Below, piece by piece: positions 35,684 to 45,700 of a stretch of 64,000 nt of DNA. This DNA is from Halothiobacillus sp. (GTDB lineage: Bacteria; Pseudomonadota; Gammaproteobacteria; Halothiobacillales; Halothiobacillaceae), in the NCBI GenBank assembly GCA_016278265.1, contig JADQCE010000001.1:744001-808000 (forward strand), read 5' to 3'. Both the position numbers and the translations under genes were made by a program. The notes below the pieces were generated by a model. It was not told the origin of the DNA and made no database searches. It saw nothing but the letters and a program-made list of their open reading frames with translations. Numbering within the stretch: position 1 is the first letter of the stretch; the number at the start of each line of letters is the position of its first letter.

Positions 35684-36238
35684 TCAACGCTGCGACGTGG
35701 CGGGAGGGTCGACCAGGTTTTGCGTGACCTCGGCCTTGGTGACCGCCTCCATCGAACGCGGCGCCGGCTGGTTGAAGAAGGTGTCGAGAATGACCGCGGC
35801 CGCCATGGCGTCGATCTGGCCTTGATCGCGTTCGACGGCACGGCGACCCAGCCGGTGCACCAGGCGTTCGGCGGCCTGTTCGGAGCTCAGGCGTTCATCG
35901 ACGACGAATACCGGCAGACGCAGGCGCTCTCGCAGACGATTGCCGAAGCGGCGGATGGCAGCAGCCTGAGGGTAACAGCGTCCCGCGTCGTCGATTGGCC
36001 AGCCGAGCACCAGCGCATGGGGCTGCCACTCGGCGATCAACGCCTCGATCGCCGTCCAGTCGATCTGGTCGGCGTTGCGGTTATGAAGGGTCGTGAGTGG
36101 GCGGCCGGTACCGATCCGGCGGCCGCCCACGGCGATGCCGATGCGCCACTCGCCGTAATCGAACCCCAGGGCCAAGGAATCGGCCAGGGAGCCGGCCAGG
36201 GAGTCGGGTGCTGGCGAGGCAGAGTCCATGGTGGACAT
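35684..36238 (-). CDS. ruvX: RuvX/YqgF, putative pre-16S rRNA nuclease
   Basis: RNase-H-like fold enzyme proposed to trim 16S rRNA precursors. FDYGEWRIGIAVGGRR contains the first catalytic Asp. VLGWPIDDAG, VVDERLSSEQA and DAMAAAVIL hold the remaining acidic residues. At 184 residues it is longer than the ~138 of E. coli, with an N-terminal extension rich in Ser/Ala and a C-terminal extension. The ATG at 36238 shares its base with the yqgE stop (TGATG); an inner ATG at 36229 is also possible. Confidence 0.9.
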   Translation of the reverse strand: MSTMDSASPAPDSLAGSLADSLALGFDYGEWRIGIAVGGRRIGTGRPLTTLHNRNADQIDWTAIEALIAEWQPHALVLGWPIDDAGRCYPQAAAIRRFGNRLRERLRLPVFVVDERLSSEQAAERLVHRLGRRAVERDQGQIDAMAAAVILDTFFNQPAPRSMEAVTKAEVTQNLVDPPATSQR

Positions 36239-36801
36239 CAGGCGTGGCCGGCCTCGCCGGAGAGCAGATTGATGTCGATGCCAAGCTGGCTCGCCGCGGT
36301 CGTCCAACGCTCCTCGATCGGCTGATCGAATAGGATCTCCTCGGTGGCCTCGACATTGAGCCAGCTGTTCTCGGCGATCTCGCGATCCATCTGCTCACGG
36401 CTCCAGCCGGAATAGCCCAGCGCGACGATCGCCTGCTTGGGACCGGCACCGTCGGCCAGCGCCTGGAGAATGTCCTTGGACGTGGTCAGACCGATGCGAT
36501 CGGTCACCTCGAGCGTCGACTCCCAGCCGCCGTGCGGGGCGTGCAGGACGAAGCCCCGCTCGAGGGCGATTGGCCCTCCCATGAACACCTGCCGGCCCCG
36601 AACGTCGGGGTCGGTGCAGGTGATGCTCATGTGGTCGAGGATGTCGCCGAGGTCGAGCTCCAGCGGGCGATTGATGGTGATGCCCATCGCGCCCTCGTCG
36701 TTGTCTTCGCAGATGTACGTCACGCTGTGGCTGAAGTTGGGATCCTCCAGGTTGGGCATGGCGATCAGGAGCTGGTTGGTCAGCGAGCTATTTTCTTGCA
36801 T
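36238..36801 (-). CDS. yqgE: UPF0301 protein YqgE
   Basis: A conserved bacterial protein of unknown function, 187 residues. Family landmarks are SLTNQLLIAMPNLEDPNFSHSVTYICEDND, GAMGITINRPLE, GGPIALERGFVLHAP and ALGYSGWSREQMDREIAENSWL. First gene of the yqgE-ruvX-pyrR-pyrB-pyrC' operon; coupling to ruvX is tight. Confidence 0.92.
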   Translation of the reverse strand: MQENSSLTNQLLIAMPNLEDPNFSHSVTYICEDNDEGAMGITINRPLELDLGDILDHMSITCTDPDVRGRQVFMGGPIALERGFVLHAPHGGWESTLEVTDRIGLTTSKDILQALADGAGPKQAIVALGYSGWSREQMDREIAENSWLNVEATEEILFDQPIEERWTTAASQLGIDINLLSGEAGHA

Positions 36802-36879
36802 GGTCTCCCCAGTGTTGGTGGCGGGCGCGCGGCCTTCAAGTCCGAGGGCGGCAAGCGCTTAAGGCCAGAGCCTCTTGCC

Positions 36880-37848
36880 TCAGCGGCTCGTCCCGCCGCG
36901 GCGGGTGGGCGCGGCGCCGGCCTTGCGTCGCGAGGAGGCCGGCTTGATGGTCGTTTCGCGCTTGAGCGAATGGCTGACCGGGCCGGCACTCTTGCTACTC
37001 CCGCCGCGGCGGGGCTGGGCGCCCTTGCTGTCACGCACCGATTGGCCGGCCTTGAACGGCTTGTGGGCGCGGCGCGCGTCGTGGCGTCCCAGTGTCTTTT
37101 GCCGGGTCTCGGCCTTGAGGCCCACCAGTTCGGCCAGTGCCCCCTGAGTTTCGGGTTCGAGTTCCTGGACCTTGCCGGGCCGCAGGCGCGGCGGGAGGGT
37201 CACCCCGGCGTAGCTGATGCGGATCAGCCGGGATACCGCTCCATTGACGGACTCGATCATGCGCCGCACCTCGCGGTTGCGCCCCTCGTGCAAGGTGACG
37301 TGGTACCAGTGGTTTTGCCCCTGGCCGCCGGCATCGACCAGCCGCTTGAAGCTGGCCGGCCCGTCCTCGAGTTGGACCCCTTCGAGCAGTTGTTTCTGCT
37401 GTTCGTCGCTCAGGCCACCGAACACGCGAACGGCGTAGGTGCGTTCGATGCCGTAGCTCGGATGCATCAGTCGATTGGCCAGCTCGCCGTCGTTGGTCAC
37501 CAGCAGCAGACCGCTGGTGTTGAAGTCGAGTCGACCGACCGTGATCCAGCGACCCTCGCGGATCGGCGGCAGGTTTTCCGCGACCGTCGGCCGACCCTGG
37601 GGATCGTGATTGGCCGTGATCTGTCCTTCGGGCTTGTGATAGATCAACACGCGGCGGACCGGTCGCACATCGGGTACCTGAAGGCGTCGATCACCCATTT
37701 CGATAATGTCGCCGGGCCCGGCCTGGTCGCCGAGGCTCGCGGTCTGGCCGTTGACGCGGATCGCGCCCTCGGATATCCAGTTCTCGATCTTGCGACGCGA
37801 GCCCAGCCCCATGGCTGCGAGGACCTTCTGCAAGCGCTGTTTTTCCAT
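36880..37848 (-). CDS. rluB: 23S rRNA pseudouridine2605 synthase
   Basis: Pseudouridine synthase of the RsuA/RluB group. The N-terminal S4 RNA-binding domain starts MEKQRLQKVLAAMGLGSRRKIE. The catalytic motif VGRLDFNTSGLLLVTNDG carries the essential Asp, followed by MHPSYGIERTYAVRVFG and VTLHEGRNREVRRMIE. The C-terminal ~80 residues form a Lys/Arg-rich, low-complexity tail, as in E. coli RluB. Ends 78 nt before yqgE. RluB and RluE-type annotations overlap, but the S4 domain favours RluB. Confidence 0.92.
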   Translation of the reverse strand: MEKQRLQKVLAAMGLGSRRKIENWISEGAIRVNGQTASLGDQAGPGDIIEMGDRRLQVPDVRPVRRVLIYHKPEGQITANHDPQGRPTVAENLPPIREGRWITVGRLDFNTSGLLLVTNDGELANRLMHPSYGIERTYAVRVFGGLSDEQQKQLLEGVQLEDGPASFKRLVDAGGQGQNHWYHVTLHEGRNREVRRMIESVNGAVSRLIRISYAGVTLPPRLRPGKVQELEPETQGALAELVGLKAETRQKTLGRHDARRAHKPFKAGQSVRDSKGAQPRRGGSSKSAGPVSHSLKRETTIKPASSRRKAGAAPTRRGGTSR

Positions 37849-38178
37849 GGGTATCTCCTCGAGTCGCGGTGGCGATTTCCCGCGGCATTCATCCGCGTGA
37901 TATTCGCCATAAAAAGGCCATACATTCTATCAGGTTCGTCTCGTCCGACCGACGGAACTGCGTTGGGGCGGCGTGCGCGATGATGAACCTGGAGACACGA
38001 ATAGACGAGTGGGGCGCTTTGCGCCTACGCTTGGGCTCGGTAGTTGATAGCGTTTGCAGCGATGATCCCTTGCCGGGGCGAGATCCCTGGTGGTAACCAG
38101 TCGTGCTGCCGCCGTCGATATTCCCCGTCCGATCAAACCACCGAGATCGCCCGGTTCATGCCAGAGAAAGGTTCGTCC
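37849..38178. other. divergent intergenic region between rluB and mlaE
   Basis: About 330 nt. It holds the promoter region for both genes. A 38-codon frame at 37981-38096 (MMNLETRIDEWGALRLRLG...) has no ribosome site and is probably not a gene. A small AT-richer patch at 37905-37932 carries an extended -10 on the minus strand. I see no regulator sequence I can name. Confidence 0.45.
37924..37932 (-). promoter_or_regulatory. extended -10 element of the rluB promoter
   Basis: On the minus strand TGA followed by TAGAAT (37924-37929) matches an extended -10 (TGnTAnAAT). The -35 position, 17 nt upstream, is poor. Transcription would begin near 37917, leaving a 70-nt leader. Confidence 0.35.
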
Positions 38179-39318
38179 GTGAGTCCGCAGCCTCGCATCG
38201 CCCTCGACCGGGGCGATGACGATCGGTGGTGCCTGCAGCTGGCCGGTGAATGGACCCTGGCGCAGTCTGACGTCCTTTCGGCAATCGATCGCTCGCTTCC
38301 CGCCGGGTTCGCTGACGCGGACGAGACCGGGAAGTCGATTCGGGTTGGAGGGGAGGTCGACGCACTCGACAGCGCGGGGGCACTTAGGCTTGCGCGGATC
38401 GTCGACCAGTTGGAGCAGGGCGGCGCGACCGTGGATCTCGGGCCGTTGCCTCAATGGCAGCGCAACCTGATCGAGTTGCTCAAGGGGCGGTTGCCGCCAC
38501 CGAAAACGCCCCGACCGCCCCGCGAAGGCGTGTTGGCGAAAATCGGCCGGGCGACCGTCGCCAAACTCACCGAGGGCAATGCCTTTCTGGCGTTTGTTGG
38601 CGAACTGGTGGTGCGCGGTGGCAAGCTGCTCGCTTTCCCCTGGCGCATCCGCTGGCGCGAGGTGGCTGCCGAGATCGAGGCAGCCGGCTTGCGTGCGTTG
38701 GGTATCGTCGGCCTGCTGTCGTTCCTGGTTGGCATGGTGATGGCCTACCAGGCCGGCGCGACCCTGGCCGATTTCGGCGCCAACATCCTGATCGTCAACC
38801 TGGTTGCCATCATCACCCTGCGCGAGATGGGGCCGCTACTGACCGCGATCATCGTCGCCGGGCGGACGGGATCCTCGTACACCGCGCAACTGGGTACCAT
38901 GCGGATCACCGAGGAGATCGACGCACTGCGGTCGATCGGCATTTCCCCATTCGACATGCTCATCCTGCCCAAGATCATCGCCCTGATGGTGGTGCTGCCC
39001 CTGCTGACGGTGTTCGCCAACCTGCTGGGGTTGTTGGGCGGGGCGGTGGTCGCGGCCTACCGCTTCGAGGTGAGTTTTGCCGTCTATTTCGATCGTTTGC
39101 CGGAGGTGGTCGACCTGACCACCCTGATGCTCGGGCTGATCAAGACACCGGTATTCGCCATCGCGATTGCGCTGATCGGGTGCATGCAGGGCATGCGTGT
39201 CGCCGGTAGCGCGCTGGCCGTCGGCCGGGCAACCACGGTGAGCGTGGTGCAGGCCACCTTTCTGGTAATCGTGCTGGATGCCGCGTTTTCCGTGCTCTTC
39301 AATTTGATGGGGTACTGA
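38179..39318 (+). CDS. mlaE: phospholipid ABC transporter permease MlaE with N-terminal STAS domain
   Basis: Inner-membrane permease of an Mla-type (MCE) lipid transporter. The first ~115 residues form a STAS-like domain (WCLQLAGEWTL, then DALDSAGALRLARIVDQLEQ), comparable to MlaB. The remainder is the six-helix MlaE permease (EIEAAGLRALGIVGLLSFLVG, GPLLTAIIVAGRTGSSYTAQLGTMRITEEID, LMLGLIKTPVFAIAIALIGC). About 379 residues. I choose the GTG at 38179 with AAAGG upstream; an ATG at 38158 (seven codons longer) has a poorer ribosome site. First gene of a four-gene operon mlaE-mlaF-mlaD-lipoprotein. Confidence 0.9.
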   Translation: MSPQPRIALDRGDDDRWCLQLAGEWTLAQSDVLSAIDRSLPAGFADADETGKSIRVGGEVDALDSAGALRLARIVDQLEQGGATVDLGPLPQWQRNLIELLKGRLPPPKTPRPPREGVLAKIGRATVAKLTEGNAFLAFVGELVVRGGKLLAFPWRIRWREVAAEIEAAGLRALGIVGLLSFLVGMVMAYQAGATLADFGANILIVNLVAIITLREMGPLLTAIIVAGRTGSSYTAQLGTMRITEEIDALRSIGISPFDMLILPKIIALMVVLPLLTVFANLLGLLGGAVVAAYRFEVSFAVYFDRLPEVVDLTTLMLGLIKTPVFAIAIALIGCMQGMRVAGSALAVGRATTVSVVQATFLVIVLDAAFSVLFNLMGY

Positions 39319-39323
39319 CTGGA

Positions 39324-40157
39324 ATGGTGTCCACCTCCCAAAGCCCAGCTCGGAACGAGTCCACGGCACCGGTTGCTCGGATGAGCGCTATTCGCAATTG
39401 TTTTGGCGAGGAGTGTGTCCACGAGGACTTGGACCTCGAACTTCCGCCGGGGCGCATCATCGCCCTGGTCGGCGGATCGGGGAGCGGCAAGACGGTCCTG
39501 TTGCGCACCCTGTCGATGCTGCGGCACCCCGATGCGGGGCAATTAGAGCTGTTTGGCGAGGATGCCCTCGCGGTAGGCGAACGGGCTCAACGTGACCTGC
39601 GGCGGCGGATTGGACTGTTGTTCCAGGGCGGGGCGCTGTTCACCGCCCTGACGGTGCTGGAAAATGTCATGCTGCCACTGCGTGAACACACCTCGATTCG
39701 TGGACGCTGGCTGGAAGAACTGGCGATGAGCAAGGTGCTGCTTGCCGGCTTGCCGGCCGATAGCGCTGTGAAGTATCCGGCCGAACTCTCCGGTGGCATG
39801 GTCAAGCGCGCGGCTCTGGCGCGTGCGCTGGCGCTCGATCCGCGCCTGCTGATCCTTGATGAGCCGACCTCGGGGCTCGATCCGATCGCCGCGGCGGGGT
39901 TTGATGACCTGATCCGCGAACTGACCGATTCGCTCGGGCTGACAGTTATACAGGCCACCCATGATCTCGATTCGATCTGGCGTGGCTCGGACGCGGTGGC
40001 CTTTCTGGCTCGAAAGCGCGTGCTGGCCTTTGCCCCGGCGGCCGAGCTGGCGCAACGTGACGAGCCGGAACTGGTTGCCTATTTTCGCGGCAGTCGATCG
40101 GCGGAATATGCCAAACTCGAAGCGAGTCAGCCGGGGATAAACCGGGGGAGCAGCTAG
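39324..40157 (+). CDS. mlaF: phospholipid ABC transporter ATPase MlaF
   Basis: Cytoplasmic ATPase of the lipid transporter. Walker A GGSGSGKTVLLRTL, signature LSGGMVKRAALARAL, Walker B LLILDEPTSGLDP, H-loop QATHDLDSIW. The MVKRAALARALALDP segment is typical of MlaF. 277 residues. It is 5 nt after mlaE and 9 nt before mlaD, so cotranscription is nearly certain. Confidence 0.94.
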   Translation: MVSTSQSPARNESTAPVARMSAIRNCFGEECVHEDLDLELPPGRIIALVGGSGSGKTVLLRTLSMLRHPDAGQLELFGEDALAVGERAQRDLRRRIGLLFQGGALFTALTVLENVMLPLREHTSIRGRWLEELAMSKVLLAGLPADSAVKYPAELSGGMVKRAALARALALDPRLLILDEPTSGLDPIAAAGFDDLIRELTDSLGLTVIQATHDLDSIWRGSDAVAFLARKRVLAFAPAAELAQRDEPELVAYFRGSRSAEYAKLEASQPGINRGSS

Positions 40158-40166
40158 GGCGCGATC

Positions 40167-41138
40167 ATGGAATCAAAGGTCAACTACAGCATCGTGGGCT
40201 TGTTCGTCGTGCTGTTGTTCGGCGCGTCGGCGGTAACCGCTTGGTGGCTTTACAGCGGCGGTTCGTCACGCGAGTACAGCCCGTATCTGGTCTACGCCAC
40301 CGACAGCGTCTCCGGCCTCAATAGCGACAGCCGCGTCTACTACCATGGGGTGGACGTGGGCTACGTGGACGAAATCCGCATCGATCGCCGCAACCCGGAC
40401 AATATCCGGATTCGGCTGCTGATCGATCAGACCGTGCCCATTCGCGCCGATACCAGCGCCCAGTTGCAACCTCAGGGCGTCACGGGCCTGAGCGTGCTCA
40501 ACCTCAAGGGCGGCTCGGCCAAGGAAGATCTCCCGGCCGCCCCGGATGCCTGTTGCCCGCTAATTCCCTACGAGCCGTCGCTGTTTTCCAAGCTCGAAGG
40601 CGGGTTAAACGACACCATGGTGCGGCTGGTCGCGATCAGCGAACGCATCGACCGGTTGTTGCGCGAGGAAAACCTGCAGGCGGTCGAACGCACCGTCGCG
40701 AATCTGGACCAGATCACCGGTACGTTCGCCGAGGAGCGCGAGTCGCTGCGCTCCTTGCTGAAAAATGCCTCGCGTACTGCGGAGAATACGGCCGAGCTGA
40801 CCGAGAATGGCGAGCGACTGCTCGCCCGGGCCGACGGCACCATGGACTCACTCGATGAGGCGATCGGCAAGTTCTCGGTCACCATGGACACGTTCGACCA
40901 GACGGCAGACCGGGTAGCCACGGCCGCCGAGGTGACGGTGGGCTTCAGCCAGGCGGGTGAACGGGCCGCCGACGAAATCTCGCGCCAGACGCTGCCCGAC
41001 ATCAGTCTGCTGATCCGTGATCTTCGAGACTTGTCTCGCCGACTCAGTGACTTTACGTCGACGCTGGATAACGATCCATCGCGGGCCATCTTCGGTGGTG
41101 ACCAGCGCGCGCCGGGGCCCGGTGAGGCGAACCGTTAA
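40167..41138 (+). CDS. mlaD: MCE-domain lipid-transport protein MlaD
   Basis: One N-terminal transmembrane helix (~9-29), then an MCE domain: VSGLNSDSRVYYHGVDVGYV, then VPIRADTSAQLQPQGVTGLSVLNLKGG. A long helical C-terminus with periodic acid/amide pattern follows (about 150-320). It forms the ring that funnels lipids across the periplasm. 323 residues is longer than E. coli MlaD (183), because of the coiled helical tail. No mlaC follows; instead a lipoprotein gene does. Confidence 0.92.
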   Translation: MESKVNYSIVGLFVVLLFGASAVTAWWLYSGGSSREYSPYLVYATDSVSGLNSDSRVYYHGVDVGYVDEIRIDRRNPDNIRIRLLIDQTVPIRADTSAQLQPQGVTGLSVLNLKGGSAKEDLPAAPDACCPLIPYEPSLFSKLEGGLNDTMVRLVAISERIDRLLREENLQAVERTVANLDQITGTFAEERESLRSLLKNASRTAENTAELTENGERLLARADGTMDSLDEAIGKFSVTMDTFDQTADRVATAAEVTVGFSQAGERAADEISRQTLPDISLLIRDLRDLSRRLSDFTSTLDNDPSRAIFGGDQRAPGPGEANR

Positions 41139-41173
41139 ACGCGAGTCGCGACCTGAACCAGGATGAGAGAAAA

Positions 41174-41854
41174 ATGAACCACCTTGTTGAAACAAAACCG
41201 GATTCCGGTCTTGCGCGCCTAGTGGTGACGCTCGGGGTTGCGCTGCTCTTGGGGGGCTGTGCCGTCTTGCCGGAACGGGATGGGGAGCCGCAGCAGTGGC
41301 GGCTGGTGGCGTCGGATCCGGTGGTGGAGGTTGCTGACATCAGTGAACCGGTGATCGTCCGTTTGATCGAGACGCGCGCCGCCAGTGCAATCGACCGACG
41401 AGACATGGCCTACAGCCGTGGTCGTCAGTCGCTTGCCTACTACCGCGACAATCGCTGGGCCAGTCCGCCCGGCATGATGCTCAACGAAATCATCGACGAA
41501 ACCCTCTCGACCCAGCCCTGGGTGAGAACCGTTATCCGCGGTGGGGCGCGTGTGCCCTCCGATCTGAGCCTGTACTGCGAGCTCCAGCGCCTGGAGCATC
41601 AACTTGGCCCCAGAGGGGCAGGGCAGAAGCAGGGAGAGGTGCAGATGAAAGTGGCCTGCAGCTGGTATCAGGCCGCCGAGCGGCAATTGGTCGAGGCCAT
41701 GATCTTCGATGAAACCATCGAGCTCGAGACCAATGACGCCGAGCACTACGCCGCGGGCGCTCAAGCCTTGGTCGACCAGTTGATGACACGACTTGCTGCC
41801 CAGGGGGCACCGCTCGCCGCGACTACCGCCTCATTGCCCGTAGAGAACGATTGA
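41174..41854 (+). CDS. ABC-type transport auxiliary lipoprotein (PqiC-like)
   Basis: A 226-residue outer-membrane-type lipoprotein. The signal peptide ends in LLLGGCAV with the lipid-attachment Cys near residue 29. Distinctive family features are VIVRLIETRAASAIDRRDMAYS, YYRDNRWASPPGMMLNEIIDETL and a C-terminal helix. This matches the ABC-type transport auxiliary/PqiC family, which associates with MCE proteins at the outer membrane. It is the fourth gene of the operon and probably docks the MlaD-type conduit. Confidence 0.82.
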   Translation: MNHLVETKPDSGLARLVVTLGVALLLGGCAVLPERDGEPQQWRLVASDPVVEVADISEPVIVRLIETRAASAIDRRDMAYSRGRQSLAYYRDNRWASPPGMMLNEIIDETLSTQPWVRTVIRGGARVPSDLSLYCELQRLEHQLGPRGAGQKQGEVQMKVACSWYQAAERQLVEAMIFDETIELETNDAEHYAAGAQALVDQLMTRLAAQGAPLAATTASLPVEND

Positions 41855-41860
41855 CGCCAA

Positions 41861-42571
41861 TTACCGGATTGATTTGGTCTCCTGGTACCACGCATCGGGA
41901 ATCGGCAGATGACCGGTCTTGACCCAGATGGTGCAGCCGGTCTCCGAGTAGGGCTGGTGCAGGCTCCAGTGCGAGTTGCGTAGCCAGGTCCCGGCGGGAT
42001 AACGACCGTACTCGTCGGCGAACGTCCCTTCCAGTACAAAAATCTCCTCCCCACCGAAGTGATGGTGCGGTTTGAAATGCGTGCCTGGCGCCCATCGGAC
42101 CAGGGCGGTGTGCTCGCCCTCGAACCCGGCCAGCGGCATGACTTCCAGGCCCTCGACCAGTCCCGGTTGCCAGGGCGTGGCTTTGGTATCCACCACCACC
42201 TGTTCGCGCTCACGCGGGTCGAGGTGATGGAGCTTTACCAGGATCACGCAACCATCCGGCGCGCTCGGGCTATGGCGCGAGCCGGGCGGATTGCGTACGT
42301 AGTGACCGGCGGGATAGCAGCCACGCTCGTCGCAGAAGGCACCCTCCAGCACCAGGAACTCCTCGCCCCCGTGAGGCACATGCTCGGGAAACGCTGCGTC
42401 GGGCGCGAAACGCACCAAACTGGTTGCCCGCGTGCCGTCGCCGCCCTCGCGTTCGATCAGCTTGCGTTCCACGGTCGGTTCCGGAGATTCCACCCAGGGC
42501 AGGGCGTTGGTGTCCACGAGGGCACGTTCAAATAGGTCGGCGTGCAGGGGTGTCAGCGGGTGTTCGGTCAT
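41861..42571 (-). CDS. double-cupin protein, ChrR-like
   Basis: A 236-residue protein built of two cupin repeats. Each repeat has a metal-site pattern: H-x-P-H-GGEEFLVLEG with CDERGCYPAGHYVRNPPGSRHSP in the first; FKPHHHFGGEEIFVLEG with ADEYGRYPAGTWLRNSHWSLHQP in the second. The motifs resemble the ChrR/anti-sigma cupin group, but no zinc-binding anti-sigma domain or sigma factor is next to it. A metal-dependent dioxygenase or sensor role is possible; function unassigned. The ATG at 42571 is chosen; the frame also begins at a TTG 15 codons earlier. It is convergent with the Mla operon. Confidence 0.85.
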   Translation of the reverse strand: MTEHPLTPLHADLFERALVDTNALPWVESPEPTVERKLIEREGGDGTRATSLVRFAPDAAFPEHVPHGGEEFLVLEGAFCDERGCYPAGHYVRNPPGSRHSPSAPDGCVILVKLHHLDPREREQVVVDTKATPWQPGLVEGLEVMPLAGFEGEHTALVRWAPGTHFKPHHHFGGEEIFVLEGTFADEYGRYPAGTWLRNSHWSLHQPYSETGCTIWVKTGHLPIPDAWYQETKSIR

Positions 42572-42623
42572 GGCGAAGTATTCAGTGGGTTTGGCCGGCG
42601 GAGTGTAGGCGCTCAAGGCAAAA

Positions 42624-42661
42624 AAAACCGCGATCCCGGGCAGCTCGGGGTCGCGGTTTTT
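42624..42661 (-). terminator. intrinsic terminator downstream of the RND operon
   Basis: On the minus strand ACCGCGACCCCG pairs with CGGGATCGCGGT (one G-T wobble) around a 7-nt loop, followed by a long T run (A run at 42621-42627). It lies after the RND pump gene and before the cupin gene. Confidence 0.8.
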
Positions 42662-42707
42662 GGTTTGTGGTGGTCTGGCGGGTCGGCCTGAGTCGTCAGG
42701 CCGCGGA

Positions 42708-45700
42708 TCATGCCGCCCGGGCCTTTTTCTTTTCGGCCTTGATCTGCTGATCGAGCTGCCAGAAGTAGTACATGATCGGGATCACCAGCAACGTCAGCAT
42801 GGTCGAGGCGAAGGTGCCGAAGATCAGCGAGACGGCCAGTCCACCGAAGACGGGGTCGGTGATCATGATGGCCGAGCCGAACATGATGGCGAGCGCGGTG
42901 AGCAGGATCGGACGGAAGCGCACCGCGCCGGCCTCGAGTACCGATTCCTTCAATCCGTAGCCTTGCTTCCGGTAGTCGAGGATGAAGTCGATCAACAGCA
43001 ACGAGTTCCGCACCACGATCCCCGCCAGCGCGATGAAACCGATCATCGACGTGGCGTTGAACGGCATGTCGAACAGCCAGTGACCCGGGAAGATGCCGAC
43101 CAGGGTGAGCGGAATCGCGCCCATCACGATCACCGGCAGCATGAACGACTGGTAGTAGGCGACCAGCAGCAGGTAGATGAAGACCAGTGCGACGATGAAC
43201 GCCGCCCCCAGGTCACGGAAGACGTCGAGGGTCAGCCGCATGTCACCGCCCCAGAGCACCTGGTAGCCCTCGAGGTCATTCGGCTGGGTGTCGAAGAAAC
43301 CGAGGTTGCCGGTGCTGATCTCGACGTTGTCGTCCAGTTCCATCTCGTTGAGCCACTTGTTGAGTGTCAACGTGGCGTAGACCGGGCTCGAACCGAGCAG
43401 ATCGCCCTGAACGAAGACCACCGGGTGCTGGTCACGGTCCATGATCGGCTTGGTGACCGTCCCTTCGCGGATGTCGACCAGGTTGCCGATCTTCACCGCT
43501 CGGCCTTCGGGGGTGGTAACGGTCAAATCGCGAATCTGGCGGATCCAGGCGCGGTTGGCCTGATCGAGTCGCAACACGATATTGACCGGCTCGGAGGTGT
43601 CGGTGTCGTGCACCGTGCCGAGCGTTTGCCCGTTGACGTACTCGTGGACCACCTTGGCGATCTGTGCCGGGGCGATGCCCGACTGCAACGCCTTGGTCTG
43701 GTTGACCTCGATACGGTATTCCGGCGCATCGGCGGTGATCGAATCGTCGACGTTGATCATGCCGTAGACATTGTCGAAGCGCTCGCGCACCTGTCCGGCG
43801 ATATCGCGCAGGGTGTCGTAGTCCGGACCGTGGATGCGGGCGAGTACCTGTGCGCGAACCGGCGGACCGGGCGGTGTCAGGAACAGTTTGATAGCCGAGT
43901 CCGCGTACTGCTCGCGCACCGGCGCGAGCTGCTCCCACATCTCCATGGCGACTTCACTGGTCACGGGCCGATGGTGTCGATCGACCAGGTTGACGCGAAT
44001 CTGCGCCATGTTGGGCGCCTGGCGCATCATGTCGCCACGGACCATACCGGCGAAGGTCAACGGCCCCGTACGACCGACGTAGGTCTGGTAGTCGGTCACG
44101 TACTGGTTCCGCGAGACGACACCACCGACCGCATCGGCGATCAGCGACGTGCCTTCGGTGGCCGTGCCTTCGGGGGTGTTGACCTCGAGCAGCAAGGTGT
44201 CGACGTTGCCCTCGGGCAGCATCTTGAGGCTCACGCCGGCCGGCGAAAGCGGGCCGTTCATGCCCGCGTCACGGACAAACTGCCATGCCGGCATCAGCAT
44301 CGAGGCGATCATCAGGCCAAGCACGAACAGGAGGAACGCCAGCGAGAACATTCGCGAACCGAGCAACGGCTTGGTGACGCGCTTGTAGTTGCGCATCAGC
44401 CAGTCCTCGTGGTGTGGATCGCCTTCGAGGGTTTGGCGTTTGGCGAGCGCCTTGCGGGCCTTCGGGCCCAGCCAGCGGTATGCCGTCCAGGGCACGATGA
44501 TGTAGGCCAGGATCAGCGAGGCGATCATCGCGATCGAGACGTTGATCGGGATCGGCAGCATGAACGGCCCCATCATCCCCGAGACGAACGCCATCGGCAC
44601 GAAGGCGAGGATGACCGCCAGGGTCGCGATGTTGGTCGGGTTGCCGATCTCGTTGGTCGCCTTCACCAACAGGTCGGAGAATGACGGCTCCTTGCCCGCG
44701 TGCATGTGCCGGTGGATGTTCTCGATCACCACGATCGCGGCATCGACCAACAGGCCCAACGACAGGATCAGGCCGAACAGTGAAATACGGTTGATGGTCT
44801 GACCGAAGATCCAGCCCACCCCGAGAACCACGAACAGCGTCAACGGCACCGTCAGGGTGACGATCAGCGCCTCGCGCCAGCCGAGGAAAAAGAACAAGAT
44901 GATCAGCACCACCAGCACGGCTACGCCGAGATGTTCGATCAGGGTGTTGACCGCATCGTCCGCCCGATCACCGTAGTCACGGGTGATGGTCAGGTCGACC
45001 TGCTCCGGGAGCAGTTCGCGCTCGATCACCGCAAGCTTTTCCTTGACCGCGGCGGCGACCGTCACCGCGTTGGCTCCCGCGCGCTTGCCGACGGTGACGG
45101 TCACTGCCGCCGTGGGGTCGCCCGCCCGCTTGCCCATGTCGTTGGCCGGCCCGTAGGCGTGGGTGGTGTACTGGTCATTCTCCTCGGGGGTGTATGAAAT
45201 GTTGGCGACCTGGGCGAGATAGATCGGTCGCTGCTCGTGCTGACCAATGACGAGGTTCTCCAGATCTTCCGGTCCGGTGAAGGCCGCATCCGTGCGCAGA
45301 CGGAATTCCCGGTTGTCGTGGGTCAGTGCGCCACCCGGCAGTACGACATTGGCGCCCTGGAGCATCTCGCTCAGATGGGTCATCGATATGCCGGTGGCCG
45401 CCAGGCGCTGCGGGTCGATGTCGATCGCCAGCACGCGGCGGTGGCCGCCGATAACCTCGCTGGCACCCACCTCTGGCACGTTCTGGACCTGCTCAAGCAC
45501 GCGCTGGCCGACCTCGCGCAACTGGGTGCTGTCCAGTTCCTCCGAGCTCAGGGTGAGGCTCATGATCGGCACGTCGGTGATGCCGATGCTCTTGACCAGC
45601 GGCATGCTGGTGTTGGGTGGCAGACGGTCGAGATTGCGGGAGATCTCGTTGTACAACCGCAGCAGGCTCGCCTCCTCGTCGCTACCCACCTCGAACTGCA

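Noticed and set aside
37981-38096. A 38-codon plus-strand frame between rluB and mlaE
   Set aside because: No ribosome site, no homology by eye, short; treated as noncoding.
42660-44684. A 674-codon plus-strand frame, His/Asp/Arg-rich
   Set aside because: Antisense to the RND pump gene; composition (many H, D, R, Q) is typical of mirror frames of hydrophobic membrane genes.
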